Counted from the first letter of the stretch, positions 34,701-47,328 are shown. The stretch: DNA of 64,000 nucleotides from Phoenix dactylifera (GCF_009389715.1 NC_052407.1:5862475-5926474), one strand, 5' to 3'. Made by a program: numbers and translations. The notes: generated from the letters alone by a model not told the origin.

Positions 34701-35059
34701 GAGAACCGGAGAACGTTCAACAATAAAAAAGAAAGCACCAGCAGAGAACTGAGAAGGGGGAAGAGAAGGGGGAAGGAAATGCCTGCTGCTTGTCATTTGT
34801 CAATTGCCGTAGCCGTTGCCCAGAGCCTAACCAGTCTGTCGTCGGGGAGACGCCGAAGGGGATGCACTGTAACGGCGTAGCCCGGTAGCCGTCGCCCACT
34901 GCCCAGCTATGATTCTATAAGCTAGCTTTCGGATGGAAAAGACTGAAAACTATGCATTAATTAAGCAAAAAAAAAAAATTGTGCGGTTGGGTGGGGGTCT
35001 TCCCTGGGCCGGGGGCCTTAGGCGACCGCCTCAGTCCCCTAAGGCCCGAGCCGGCCCTG
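31800..35059. mobile_element. hAT-like element (non-autonomous), host of a nested hAT
   Basis: Left end CAGGGGCGGCCCA, right end the inverse of CAGGGCCGGCTCGG; 8-bp flanks TTTGCAGT and TTTGCAGC fit a hAT target duplication with one change. The ends match the small MITE at 37115-37310 ('tacatttgggggcccaagg', 'aggcggtcgcctaaggc'). Total 3,260 bp including the nested element; no transposase recognised. The interior right part (34150-34760) is GC-rich, uncharacterised. Confidence 0.8.
32265..33713. mobile_element. hAT element nested in the larger hAT
   Basis: Inverted ends TAGGGCTGCAAATGGGTCGG, subterminal arrays of GGGTCGGGTC, and a perfect 8-bp target duplication AAGATGTC (32257-32264, 33714-33721). 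It is 1,449 bp with no transposase. The GC-rich centre (about 32870-33330) has an internal repeat of about 100 bp around 'gatctagggcaccgagcacg' and may be captured sequence. It is a relative of the element at 62323-63658. Confidence 0.93.
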
Positions 35060-35067
35060 TTTGCAGC

Positions 35068-35934
35068 TCTGTGCATCTTCCGATACACGTGTACTGCCTG
35101 AAAAGAAGCCAAACTCTTGACCAAACTGCAAGTCTCATGAATCAATAAGTGACCATCTCTGTATCGATCAGCTTTTCGTATTCAATCGATCACCGCAGTG
35201 GAGTCTCCCTCAAGACATATCCACTATTTTGACCCGTTCAATCTTTGGCACTTTCAAAGAAACAAGTCATACTATGATTTCTACAGCAGTCAATAATAGA
35301 TTTGGTGGAGAGCCGTCGTAACAGGAAAATGCTGTCATTGAATGCTTGATCTGCAGTCCACCTGATCGTTATGGTGTGCCCCTTAAATCAGATGGGCCCA
35401 CAGTGTCTGAGCTCTGTTTTGGACGGTCTTGGACAGGGCCCCTTGGATGCTACCGCTGGGGTTATGGCTGCTGTTTTTAGGGCATGAGGACAGCAAGACA
35501 GCTGGAAAGCCGGTAGTGGGGGAGGAGGTAAAAAACCATGTGATTTTTGTGGTTCGCATGAGATGCGGGAAGAGAAGAGGCCAATCACTACCATGATATT
35601 CCTCTGCTTTTGATCATTACCTTTAAATTCTTTAAATAAAAGCTATCTCTAACAAGAAAAAAAAGGTGGCCGATCTCGACTCTTTTGCAAGGTAAGGAAG
35701 CATGATTGAGTGTTTTTTATTTTTATTTTTTTTTCTTTATTGTGTGTGGCAATGCACTAGCTTATGAGAGAGATTGTTTGGTGTTTATCTTTTTTCTCAA
35801 TAATAGACCAAAATAATGGTGTGAGATAACTTTATGCACACCTCAACACGGCTTCCATCATTGCTGTGAGAGTGGTGGGTCATCTTTGTAGTGGTAGCCT
35901 TGTTCATATGCATGTATAGCTGCCTTTGATTTTG
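35068..35934. other. Intergenic, nothing recognised
   Basis: No gene or structured repeat seen. Confidence 0.4.
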
Positions 35935-36560
35935 TTGGTGCCAGAATTCAGGTCGGTCTCCACCTGAGGTGTAGCAAGAACGGTCAAAATCGAGATAAAA
36001 AGCAGATCAACCAAGAAAATGTTGGGAATTCTCCATAGCGAATTCAAAAAGCTAGCATGACCTGCAAAAAAATCTACTTACAGGAAGGTTTTGACGGAAG
36101 ACCCTCTGATGCTTAAATTAGTAGAGAAAGAGAGAAAACTAAAGCATCGAAAGTGCTCGAGAGAAAGAGGAAGTTTGAAAATGCTTGCCTGAGGGTCTCC
36201 CAAGTCACCCCTATCTATAAGATGGGGTGAGTGTCCGTTACCATATTCGATGGGAGACACAATAATTGCTTGGTAGCGGTTCCTCGCGATATATCTACGA
36301 TGTTAATTACATTGATTGTGTATTTATGGGTGAGCTAAGTCGATCGTTGTCAAAACTATAATTGCAACACCTTAGATAATCTTTAGTGTTACTTCTAAGT
36401 TGGACTGACAATAATGGCAGATCGGCTAGACCGACCTGGATAGCACATCGTCCAATACTGAGATCATTAGGTCATTCACCTCAGTGATGACTAAGGACAA
36501 AAAGATCAGAGTAATTTGAGGTCAGAATAACCAATATTCTCTCCATCAAATTTATCGAGC
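35935..36560 (-). mobile_element. Probable solo LTR of a Ty3/gypsy (Tat-like) element
   Basis: Minus strand: TATA-like 'tcttatagataggggtg', then a string 'taatttaagcatcagagggt' of the kind found near the leader of Tat/Ogre-type LTRs, then 'cacctcaggtggagaccga'. No internal region adjoins it. The boundaries are approximate; it is an old remnant. Confidence 0.45.
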
Positions 36561-36891
36561 ATCCATCTCCTTTTAGTAAGTGCAAAATTGCACTATGGGA
36601 TTGCTTTGGTAACTAACTTTCCCCTTCTCCGGTCTTCTCTCATATAGCTGGTAATTGTGAGTGCAATAATGAAAGCCCCACTAAGCAATTTAGGATGAGA
36701 GGAAATGCGTTATGCACCTAACTATTTCTCATCTTTTTTTTTTTAAGTATGAATGGTTGTGATTGTTGCACATAAAAAAAATATGTTCGCAAAACAGCGA
36801 CCACGTCCTACTTATTCTAGGTTGGTATAGTTTTACCCGATTTCCCAAAGAGAATTGTGGCCGTATAAAAGAAAGCTACGTTAGTTACATG

Positions 36892-37530
36892 TTTTTTTTT
36901 TTTTTAATAACAGGCGTTTCATATAATGTGGATACAAATACACCCAGTAGAATCGGCAAACAAAAGGTTTCGGAATACACCAGGCACCTCATCCTCTCCA
37001 ACTCATAGGGCGCCCCTTGAGTGGCGTGCTACAAATGCCGCCACCTAGTCCGCGGCCCCATTAGCCTCACAATATATATGCACAGCTTGAAATACGACAA
37101 CCTTCTTCACAATCCAGGGCCGGCCCAATCCTTAGGCAACTGAGGCGGTCGCCTAAGGCCCCGGCCCAAAGAAGGCCCACCGCAGGAAATACCTCAAAGA
37201 CAAAATGGAAAAAAAAGGCCCCCTGTGAATTCGTCTTAGGGCGGGCCACTGTAGGGAAGGCCTCAAAGACAAAACGGCCTTAGGCCCCCAAATACATTGG
37301 GCCGCTCCTGTCACCATCAACCAAATATTACGGAGCAAGAGATGAACTCCTCTATCACCGTATGGGCCCCATTAGCCGAATCCCCCTCTAAGAGGATAGA
37401 AGTCGCCCGCAGCACATGTCGCACATAACGCAAACCCATTTAAGCCGTCCGTAACTCTGTGCCTGAAACTGATATGTCGAAGAGCTGACACCTCCTGCTG
37501 CCACCACACTCGATGTCGGCCCCTGACGAC
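36892..37530 (-). pseudogene. 5'-truncated LINE tail, split by a hAT MITE
   Basis: Minus strand: ATSILLEGDSAN and FQAVHIYCEANGAAD are the RNase H landmarks of the same LINE class seen at 9, 21 and 24 kb; stops interrupt the frame. The A tail is poly-T 36892-36905 on plus. A 196-bp hAT MITE sits inside the RNase H region. Confidence 0.8.
37115..37310. mobile_element. Small hAT MITE inside the LINE tail
   Basis: Ends CAGGGCCGGCCCAAT and (inverse) CAGGAGCGGCCCAAT; 8-bp flanks TCACAATC / TCACCATC. Its ends belong to the same family as 31800-35059. It inserted after the LINE. Confidence 0.9.
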
Positions 37531-38040
37531 ATGTCTTGGTTTACGTCATATATAAATTATTGGATTTGTGCACGGTACTCTTTAAGGTCTGAAAGGAATG
37601 AATGTGTGTGGGGTCAAATTTTTGAATGTTCATATAGCGACCTGTATATAGACTTGGCTTAGATGCTAGGCCATTGCCATTGGCCTTTCCTAACACGTAC
37701 TTCACCAGAAAGGTTAATATAAATGAGATTGGAATTGGTCGGCGAAGCGGCGAGCGACCTTCATTTCCCTCCGACATCTCTGCTTTCTGCCTACCTTGGC
37801 TCATTTCTATTCACCATCGAATCCTTCCTGTATCCTGTCCTAAATGTCTAGCCCTGAGGAGTACAAGTGTGCTTTACATCAGAAAAAATGAACTAAAACT
37901 ATATAGAGCGGGCACCAAAGAAAATAAAAAAAAAAAAAAAAGGCAGGCTTCCTATTTTGTCAGATATTTTTTAGTGCGCATCTTAAAGAATAAGCCCAAA
38001 TATCATAGATTCCTTCTACCGATAAAGTCGTCAGTTTTGT
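37531..38040. other. Intergenic, nothing recognised
   Basis: An open frame at 37674-38042 has no motif and ends in A-rich DNA. Confidence 0.4.
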
Positions 38041-38059
38041 AATTTAAAAAAAAAAAATT

Positions 38060-38470
38060 ACGGTATACACTATATGGCCAAAAATACATACCGAGCAAAT
38101 TAGTTATTTAATAAGTTAAGACACATATCTAGATAAATCAATATATAATTTCTAAAATATGGTGTTCACTAGTACACAGTATACCGTATACGATCAAATG
38201 ATACATACTTAGTAAATTAGTTATATATCAATTCAATACACACTTCCAAGCACATTAATATATAGTTTATAGAATATCATATTCACTGATACACATCCGT
38301 AGACTTTTTGATGCATACTATAAGCTTATCCGATATATACTTAACAGTTAACAGTGATCCAATACACACTTACAGAAAAATTGATATATAGTTTCAAAAT
38401 ATACTTTTTATTAGTATATACTACATAGTCAGATGGTATATATCAAATAATTAATCATCTCACATTTATG
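38060..38470. repeat. Degenerate tandem repeat, about three units
   Basis: Units of roughly 130 bp share 'gatacatact(t)', 'caatatatagttt' and 'atatggtgttcactag(t)acac'-like phrases. Confidence 0.55.
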
Positions 38471-40345
38471 TTTTTTAAAGTCATAAGATTGACGGATTCC
38501 ATAATAGTTGGAGTTTTTTTCTTATTTAACTATTGAGTTATTTTTTTAAAAAATGGGCGCTAAATAAAATAGACAAAACAAGAGCCTCATCCCATATGAT
38601 TTTTGTTTAAAAGAAACCTACAAAGTTCGCATCCACAGGTCCCAAATCACCCCACTAGAGACATGCTTGAAGTATAAAAGATATCTTACCAATGTAAAGA
38701 CCCGGTGAATTTTAGGGGGCTTGAAGAAGAAGACAGCTGAAATCATGGCAATGGAAAGCATTATAAATCGAGAATCTTGTTAGCACATGACACAAGCAGC
38801 AATGATCACATTGGTGTTCTTTTGGCTCCTCTTAGGATTAATTAGGTTGGAGGTAATCTAACATAAAAAAAATAAATTTTATATCAAATTATCATATTTA
38901 GTAAAAAAAATAAAAGAGAGAAGAAAAATAATAAGTCCTACTAGTCATCGCATGATAGAAATGCCCCTACTTATGTTATATCAATATTTTATTAATTAGA
39001 TGATATAATTAATATGTTAATTTTATTAATTTTATATCAATATATTACATTAGTATTTTATAATATAGTAATATATTATATGGATATTTACTAAATAAAT
39101 ACTAATATTAACATATATTTATTATATATTTAATATTAATCTATTAAGTATAATATCTTCATAAATATATTAATAATTAATGTATTAGTAAATACATCAA
39201 TTTGAATAAATATATTAATTAGATATATTATTTATTAAAATTACTACATTTATTAACTATTTAATTAAAAATAATTCACTATTATAGTAATATATTTCTT
39301 ATCTATTATCATCAATACAATAAATTAATTTATTATAATTGATATATTAATATGTTAATATTATTGTTGTAAATAACATAAATAATATATTAATGTATTT
39401 ACTAAGAAATATTAATTTTTGATTAATAATTAATGAATATTTATTGACTATTAATAAAATTAATATGGGATTTTAATAATTAATATATTTATCTATTAAG
39501 AACTATATTTATATGGTTTATAATTAATATATTTATTAATATATCAAAAATATGTTAAATTTTACTTATAATAAGAAATATATTCTAACATATATAATTA
39601 ATTTAAAAATATTTATTAACTTTTATAAAGATATTTTAATATTTGAAATTGCTCAGTTGACTGTCTTTATGTAAGTGGGCTATAAATGGCTAATAAATAG
39701 ACCGAACAAAAAATGCAATTATTTAAATTATTTATTTAAGAAATTTATAAATGGCTAATAAATTGTTAGAAATTTAGCAATGTTGTCGTAAGATTTTCTC
39801 CAACCAAATATAATAGCCTTCTTTTCGCACTATTTTTTAAAATAATTTTTTTACCAACCAAATATAGCAATTTTTTTCAATTATTTTTGTAGATAAATAA
39901 TTTCTAAAAAATATCAAATTGTTCCATAATTCCATGTACCCCACCAAATGAACCCTGCAAATCACCCATCCTAGGCTAAATAGATGACTAGAGAGCTATA
40001 ATTCATTCCCATCCACGGACGCCGCACGTCTTATCCAACCCATACGAATTTGTTCCCCAAGGTGGTCGATAGTTCCTACTTCTATTTATTTATTATTTTT
40101 TTAAGGGAGGTGGATGTTTCTCCTTTGTAAGGCTAAGAATTTTTTTTTAAATTTTTTTTTTTTTTTTTGGCTATGCTTATATAATTTGGTGTGAGAAACC
40201 GGTGTACTAAAAAAAAAAAAAAAACACACCAATATAGACAGAAAGACAATAATATCTACGTCGAAGGCCTACCTACGGCAGATAGGTTTAGTATGTTCCG
40301 CACGAAACAAGAATTCACCTTCTTTCACACGAATCCACCATTGGA
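38471..40345. other. AT-rich intergenic DNA and 3' flank of the DC1 gene
   Basis: About 38870-39660 is extremely AT-rich (TTAATATATT-type phrases). Homopolymers occur at about 40160 (T) and 40209 (A). No gene is seen. Confidence 0.5.
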
Positions 40346-40734
40346 TCATCTACGACCTAAGTGAGCCAACCAAGGGACGTTAATGGGCCCCCAATAGCCA
40401 ATAACACATATAAAGTATTTTAGCAGGCTTTGGTCCGAATCCACACCAATTGGGCCATCGACATGCCTAGAACCCATAAACCAACAAACAGAATCAAGAT
40501 CAAAGATCATGGCATGCATCACAAAGTCCACATGCAGCACAACCAACCCCGAAGTCCAACATAGCACCGTGGGTCCATGGTACGAAAGGCATATTTTATC
40601 TGAACCGTTCATTAGAACTACAAAGCCCATTCGATGTGGTCGGAACTTCATCATCCGTGCACTGAAACAACCCCTTTTTTTTATCCGTTCCAGCGCGAGA
40701 TACGTAGTCGAGCTGTACATCCATCACGGCATCT

Positions 40735-41499
40735 TCACCTGGATATGAACGACCCTACCACCCCGGCAATGATAGCCGTCGGATCTCCAAGCACGGCGGA
40801 GATGATGAACTGCACCGCCATCGCCGCCAGCTCGCAGCACCGCTTCACCTTCCCCTTCCTTGGCCGGTGGTGGCTCTTCCCTACTCCCTTTATGGTCGGA
40901 ATCCTATTCATCCCATTTATCCCCACCAATCCCCGCTTTCCACCGCCGCTTCCGCCGACGCCGTAGTAGATCTCGTACCAGCTTTCCACCAGCATCTCCA
41001 TCACGCATGCAACGTGGAGGTTGTACCGCTTGCACGCACTCCGGTAGCTCCAGCTCCGCCCCTTCCGGCCGCACCGGTGGCACGGAGCCGCCACCTTGCG
41101 GTGGAGGAACAGCCGGAGGTCCTCTCCTCCTCCACCGCTGCCGGTTTCGAGGACGTGGGGGAGGGCGGCGCAGCAGGGGTGGAGGTCGAAGCCGCAGGAA
41201 TGGCAATGGTAGACGAGGCCGGCGACGTCGCGCTCGCATGCGTTGCAGAAGCGGGCGGCGCTGCCAGGAGGCGCGGGGAGGAGGTAGAAGGTGCATTTCG
41301 GGTAGAAGGGGTGGCGGAGGATGGAGGAGGGCGCGGCGAGGGCGCACTGCTTGTGGAGGTCGTAGTCGCAGAGGCTGCACTTGAAGCGCGATCCGATGCC
41401 GGCCTCCTTGCAGCCGTCGCACTTGAAAGGTATCTCGGTGTACTCGAACTGGAGCTTGTGCTGGGGGTGGCTGAAGTGGGTGATCTCCCCGTACTTCAT
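40735..41499 (-). CDS. DC1 (Cys/His-rich C1) domain protein
   Basis: Single-exon gene of 254 codons, ATG at 41499. It starts EITHFSHPQHKL, the usual entry to a DC1 domain. DC1-1: H11, C27/C30, C41/C44, H49, C52. DC1-2: H63, C85/C88, C99/C102, H107, C110. DC1-3: H133, C140/C143, C156, H162, C165, with Ser154 where another zinc-binding Cys might be expected, then VMEMLVESWYEIYYG. These residues bind two zinc ions per domain in C1-type folds. The end is basic (HHRPRKGKVKR) then hydrophobic (AAMAVQFIISAVLGDPTAII), a tail seen in many plant members, possibly membrane-associated. Plant DC1 proteins are linked to stress and pathogen responses; the exact role is unknown. Very GC-rich; looks intact. 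Confidence 0.93.
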   Translation of the reverse strand: MKYGEITHFSHPQHKLQFEYTEIPFKCDGCKEAGIGSRFKCSLCDYDLHKQCALAAPSSILRHPFYPKCTFYLLPAPPGSAARFCNACERDVAGLVYHCHSCGFDLHPCCAALPHVLETGSGGGGEDLRLFLHRKVAAPCHRCGRKGRSWSYRSACKRYNLHVACVMEMLVESWYEIYYGVGGSGGGKRGLVGINGMNRIPTIKGVGKSHHRPRKGKVKRCCELAAMAVQFIISAVLGDPTAIIAGVVGSFISR

Positions 41500-44400
41500 G
41501 GTAACTTCTTTTGGTTAGACAGAGATATAGTGACTGCGGAGAGTTTTGGAGCTAGTTTTATTAAGGCTAGAATTAGTTCATTGTCCCAAAGAAATGAGAG
41601 AGAGATCTAGAGAGAGAAGAAATGGTGCTGGGGCTTCAGCTATAGAGGCGAGAGAGAGAGAGAGAGATATGTCCAGAAATTAGTAGGGAGAAGGGAATTG
41701 GTGGAAGTGTTAGAGATTTTTGGAAGGTGGGTTTACATTTATACGAGGGAGGTTGGCTCAGTGGAGAAGGGTGCCGAGAATATATGCTTGGTGATGGAGC
41801 CTGTCCATGTGTGCACTGGGAAGTAGGATTATGAGCGAAGGGAGGAAACAAGGCATCTTTGTAGGTAATGGTTTGATGTCCCACCTCGAATTATTCTGGT
41901 TCTCTTCGGGGGGATAATTTTTTGTGTTGGGAGGCGAGTTGAGTTTGGATGTTAATATTGCTGGTTGCCCTGGAAAGCAGAATAGAACAAAGAGGCTTAA
42001 GAATAGAACAAAGAGGACAGAGAGGGATTTTGGAGATACCACGTTTAGGGCCTGAATGGTCACGGAATAAAAGTATGAAATTGGAATAATACCTAGGATT
42101 TGTATGAAGAAAAATATTATGATCAGAAAGTTCAGTGGATAAGATTGCTTAGAATAGACCGTTACATGATAAAGAAAATCATGATTATCCGAACCCCCTT
42201 GCATATATCCTTATGATTTTTGAGATATTTTTTAAACTAGAAGTTGAGATCAAGGTTGCTTGATTTGCTGGATTATTCCTTCCAATCAAGCTATGCAGTA
42301 CCGGTACATATTCTGATTGACCAACAGTATGGTATAGTATGATATAGTGCTGTTTCAATACGTACCAATAAAGTGAGAGCCGATAAGAGAGGGAGACGGA
42401 GAAGGAGAGAGAAGAGGGAGCAGATGGAGAATGGGAGGGCGAGTGAGGAAGAGGGACAGGAAGGGCTAGCGAAGACTGGAAGAAGGATTTTGCCCTTAGT
42501 TCCTTTGTTTCGAATTAAACAGAGGTGCAGAGGAGGCTGCTGATTTCATTTAAAAACCATTAAATAAAATAAAGTCGTTTTTGAATTCTTGTTTCATTCA
42601 AAATAGAGGAATTAAGGGCACAATCTTCCGACCCTCCTCCGGCCTCCACTGGCCCTCTTCTCCCCTCCCTTCTTCTCTTTCTCTTTTTCTCTCTCCTTCT
42701 CCCTCTCTCCCTCCCTCGCTGGTTTCAAAACTAAGGGCGGAGCTCTGCTGGTTCACCCCCAATACAACTCGGCATTGTCCTGAATCGGGCGATTTGGAGC
42801 TGTACAACATTCCATACTTCAAATCATTGATATGCCCTTTATATTTTTATTGTGAATCAGGCTATTAATCTATAATTTAGTATTAAAGTATGGTAATGTT
42901 TTGACTTATAACAATAGTGTAACAATTTAAATAAACAAGAACTTTAAATCTAATCACTGTGCTACCAAAGTTGTTATGCTCAAGTATTTTTAGAACATAT
43001 ATTACCAAGAACTTTTCATGCTAAAATTTAGTAAAAGAGAATATATTACCAAAGTGCATGTATAGGAATTTAGATAAGAGAATAAGCATTGATCAAAATG
43101 GAACTAGAATAAAATGGTAGCAGACAAAGTTGTTGTGCTCAAGTATTTTTGGAGAGAGCTCGGAGAAAACAGAGGGTATCTATGACCTTGCTAGATAATT
43201 AGACCTTCAGACTAAAAATGGTTTTTTCCCTGCCTAAATCAAAAATAAAAAATAGAAACAATTTAATCGCCGCATGCCCTAAAGTTTCTTCTAGTTCTTT
43301 TTATTTTCTTGTTTTCCTGCATGAGAACTTGACCATGACAAAACTTGTATGCAGATGAATGGCATGCGTATGCAAACAATATTTCATCATTTCTATGCAC
43401 ACTTATATCCAATCATGTCAATGGACAAGGTAATTCCAAGTGTTACATGAAAAATGAAAAAACAAAACAAAAGATCTATTTTTTGGTGTGCAATGTGCTC
43501 CCAACAATACTCATCCAATGGTTTCTACCATGTTGAGTTAATTTGCATTTTATTTCCAAAGGTTAATTAATACTCCAGCCTTTTTCCTTTCTTTACACTG
43601 AAGTCATATATATTCAACTTTATGCCGGAAAATCATCCATTGCAGCATCACATATCAAATGATTTAGTAAGATCCAGCAGTATTCTTAATTTTTTAAAAA
43701 ATTGAACATTCAGTCAAAAAGAAAGAAATTCGGTGACTGAGAAGAATAAATTATATCTCTCTTACGTATGATTGTTTATCCAGCATAATTTCAGTGCGGG
43801 TTTCTGAAACACACTAACATGACAACGAAGTGCAGGAGCTGATAAAATGATTTAGATGCAGACATTAGAAGTATTATTCTATGCTTCACATATTCTGCTA
43901 TAGCTTCCTACTGAATATTGTCCATTTTTTGGTTGTGCCATTATGTTTATATTATCTCCATCTAGAGCCGTCAGGGAAATGAAAGGTCTAGGTAGAACTT
44001 GTTCTGCCTTGCACCAATTCAAATTGGCCCTGGCAATTGGATGAGACTAAGTCCGACTTTATCCTCATCCGGCCCTTTTTGTTCTTTTTTAATTATCCTC
44101 TTTCTTTATAGTAGCTAAGGATGCATATGAGCCGAGCTATTCACAAAAACTTGGGGCCTAATGAACCTAGTTATTCATAAATAGCTTGGATCAAGCTTGT
44201 GACAAGCCCGTTTGGACTCGTTTTAGCTACGAAAGCGCTCACAAAAGCCGGGCATAAAAGAGTTGGGGTTTTCCCTAGTAATCATGCCCCTCTACTTAAC
44301 AATCAGATACTATGGGTTTAAATCTTGGATATTAAATCTCCAAGTGCTTAGACCTAGAAAAATGTAGTGTGTTGGATCTCTCTCTTTAAAATGTCAAGCA

Positions 44401-44514
44401 TGAACATTAAAATGCCGCAATTTTTAGAACTTAGCTAGGTATTGCATCTATGCCAAAAATAACTCCGCTAGCCTGCAAAAAGTTTGCACTTTATCACGAG
44501 AGCTATAAATTTTG
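41500..44514. other. Upstream region of the DC1 gene and intergenic DNA
   Basis: A GA-repeat (about 41650-41668) lies in the probable promoter or leader of the DC1 gene. About 42380-42730 has a purine-rich stretch facing a pyrimidine-rich one ('gagaaggagagagaag' / 'ttctctctccttctccc'), a weak inverted repeat. No gene is seen up to the start of the tandem duplication. Confidence 0.45.
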
Positions 44515-46096
44515 TCGTTTCTAGCATTTTGAAAATCTTTGAGCATTTTTGAAGATTCGGACTATCAAGATACAAACTGATGATCTCCTCTAATTAAAAG
44601 AAAACTACCAACATGGCTAGCTAAGTTCTCGTTAGTTTGGATCCAAGCCAATTAGAGAATTGAATTCAAATCCAATAAAGTTCGAAGCAATGTTCTATGA
44701 CCCAATTAAAAAAGTTCAGATATTCAAACTGAAGTCACAAGATTTAGATTTAATGCCCTCTTAGTTGCCCATAACTCGACATCCGAACTCAATTTGCATC
44801 CATTTTGATCAGAAGTGGAGCTGATCAGGGATCTCATTACAGTCCATTTTAGTGAAAAATGGCACAAAATGGCTTCAACCCGGGGAAGCGGTCTCGCACT
44901 CAACCTATTTACTCCAAACAAAACCATTGTTAACCTAAAATTGACCAAAATTCAATCTCAATAATACATAAACTCATTACTCAAATGGGCCCAATCAATT
45001 TACACCTCTATCATTGCCCGATCTAATTTTTGGTTACCAGACCTAGACCCAAGCCAACTAGATAGAATTGCATCTCTTGGCTATCCTTTGTACTCCGATA
45101 TTCCTAGTGGCCTTGATGATGGATAGATGCTGTTCTTGGGCATCATCATCTTTGCTAATGCACTCACTCACTAGATGGTTTCTAAAAAGGATTAGTTTTC
45201 CTTGCGGGGAACAACCCCAGGGGATGGTGGAGAACAAAATTCTCTGCATCTTGGCATCAACTGTGTGCTCTGAAGAGCATACCGATACAGTAAACTTGGG
45301 CCTCCCAAAAGAATACCAACAAACCAACATTCATCTTTATCTGGGTTCCTTCACTAGGCGAGGCCACTAGCCAAGTACATTAAACTTTTCAGGTGGCTTA
45401 GGTGACCTGAGAAAAGAAAAAATACATTAAACAGTGTGTGTGTTTTTTTTTAAAAAAAAAATAGATACTTAAGAGCTCCAACAGTTTGAATTATGTGTCT
45501 AAATCTTAAAAAACAAGTACAAAGAATTGGCCACAGGTTGTGTTTAAGCAGTGCAATATTACCAGTTGAAATATATGATTAATATATGGTAGGTCATAAT
45601 TAGGACAGCAAATCCTTTCATAGATTTGAAGGGAGCAAGAAATGGTATACAGTGTGAGAATTTTGCTGAGATCATCAAATACAAGTAAAGCAAAATCATT
45701 ACATTATTTAAACTTCAAAATTTCATCCACAAATTCAGTCTTCACTACAAACAACCAATCTAACTATGCCAAATCGCCAATAGAATCTCAATAGCCAATA
45801 AAGAGTATAGTTTCGCTTCAAAATTAGAATTTTTTGCTTTCCCTCTTTCCAAATCTTTTACCAAATTGCTGTAGTTAAAATATCCGAGCCTCTCCGAAAA
45901 CTCTTCTTGATTCTTTCATCTCTACATAAACCACAAAAAAAAAGATGCACTTCCTTTCCATTTAAACTTCCATCTAATCCTCAGTCTAAGTAATTTTCGT
46001 ACTTTTTTTCAATATTCTGAACCAGATAGACATTTAGACATATGCAAACTGAAATCAATCTGTGTCTCAGCTAAAGAGATAATATATTAAAGAATA
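44515..46096. other. Non-coding left part of unit A
   Basis: No recognised gene. About 45000-45430 is base-identical, as far as I can see, to 52855-53270, whereas the preceding 480 bp differ at many places. From about 45575 the sequence is a partial U6 spacer ('atatggtaggtcataatta'). Confidence 0.6.
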
Positions 46097-46138
46097 GTCC
46101 CACATTGGTCGATGTTAGAAACAACCAACTATATATAA
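46097..46138 (+). promoter_or_regulatory. U6 promoter 1: USE and TATA
   Basis: USE GTCCCACATTG (46097-46107; one change from RTCCCACATCG) and TATATATAA (46130-46138), about 22 bp apart and 24-32 bp before the start. This is the plant Pol III type 3 arrangement. Confidence 0.9.
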
Positions 46139-46161
46139 TAGTTTTCATTATACTATATGGT

Positions 46162-46181
46162 GTCTCTTCGGAGACATCCGA

Positions 46182-46213
<32 letters not shown>

Positions 46214-46263
46214 GGCCCCTGCGCAAGGATGACACGCATAAATCGAGAAATGGTCCAAATTTT
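46162..46263 (+). ncRNA. U6: U6 spliceosomal snRNA, copy 1
   Basis: Full-length U6 of about 102 nt. It has the 5' stem-loop GTCTCTTCGGAGAC, the ATACAGAGAAGATTAGC block that holds the ACAGAGA box pairing with the 5' splice site, and AGCATGGCCCCTGCGCAAGG of the catalytic and U4-pairing region. It ends in a T8 terminator (46260-46267). Relative to Arabidopsis U6 the 5' stem has a compensated C-G to T-A pair. It is transcribed by Pol III. Looks functional, with a slightly weak USE. Confidence 0.97.
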
Positions 46264-46906
46264 TTTTCCCTTCTTTCTATCATACATCTTGTATATGATA
46301 AATATATGGTAGGTCATAATTAGGACAGCAAATCCTTTCATATATTTGAAGGGAGCCAGAAATGGTATGCGGTGTGAGAATTTTGCTGAGATAATCAAAT
46401 ATAGGTAAAACAAAATCATTACATTATTTAAACTTCAAAATTTCATCCATGAATTCAGTCTTCGCTCAAACAACCAATCTAACTATGCTAATAGAATTTC
46501 AATAGCCAATAGAGAATATACTTTCTCTCTTTCTAAATCTTTTACCAAATTGTTGTAGTTAAAATATCCGAGCCTCTCAGAAGCCTCTTCTTGATTCTTT
46601 GAGCTCTACATAAACTACAAAAAAAAGATGCCCTTCCTTTCCATTTCACCTTCCATCTAATCCTCACTAAGTAATTTCCCTACCTTTTTAGTATAAAAAC
46701 ATGAGATACACTAACAATAACATGAGATACATCTTCTATTAATCTTTTATTTTTCACCATGTCCTTAATATATTTGTGTTTACTAAAATTCAATTTTCCA
46801 TTGCAAGCCTATCTTTTATCTCATCAACCATGACTTGAATGTGGAACCAAAACCCTTCTCATCCCCTCTAAAACCCTTCCTCTCTTCCATTGGAACAAGC
46901 ATATTC

Positions 46907-46912
<6 letters not shown>

Positions 46913-46988
<76 letters not shown>
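46913..46988. repeat. (CT)n(TA)n microsatellite in the U6 spacer
   Basis: Compound repeat between U6 copies 1 and 2, with counterparts at 48054 and 54738. Confidence 0.97.
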
Positions 46989-47211
46989 GGTATGCGGAAT
47001 ATCTTGTAGTTATATTATATATTATTTTTTTCTCCAATAACTAATAGAAGATCTATCATGCATTTTATTTAAAATAATGATTAAACACTACTTTAGATAC
47101 TATTTTCTTGTAAGATGGTATTTTCCATATTTTGAACCAAATAGACATTTGGGCACATGCAAGATGAAATCAATCTCTGTCTCAGCTAAAGAGATAATAT
47201 ATTAAAGAATA

Positions 47212-47253
47212 GTCCCATATCGGTCGATGTTAGAAACAACCAACTATATATAA
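47212..47253 (+). promoter_or_regulatory. U6 promoter 2: USE and TATA
   Basis: GTCCCATATCG (one change in the USE core) and TATATATAA at 47245-47253. Confidence 0.85.
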
Positions 47254-47276
47254 TAGTTTTCATTATACTATATGGT

Positions 47277-47296
47277 GTTTCTTCGGAGACATCCGA

Positions 47297-47328
<32 letters not shown>

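Noticed and set aside
40860-41610. Plus-strand frames of 174 and 247 codons
   Set aside because: They are antisense shadows of the GC-rich DC1 gene.
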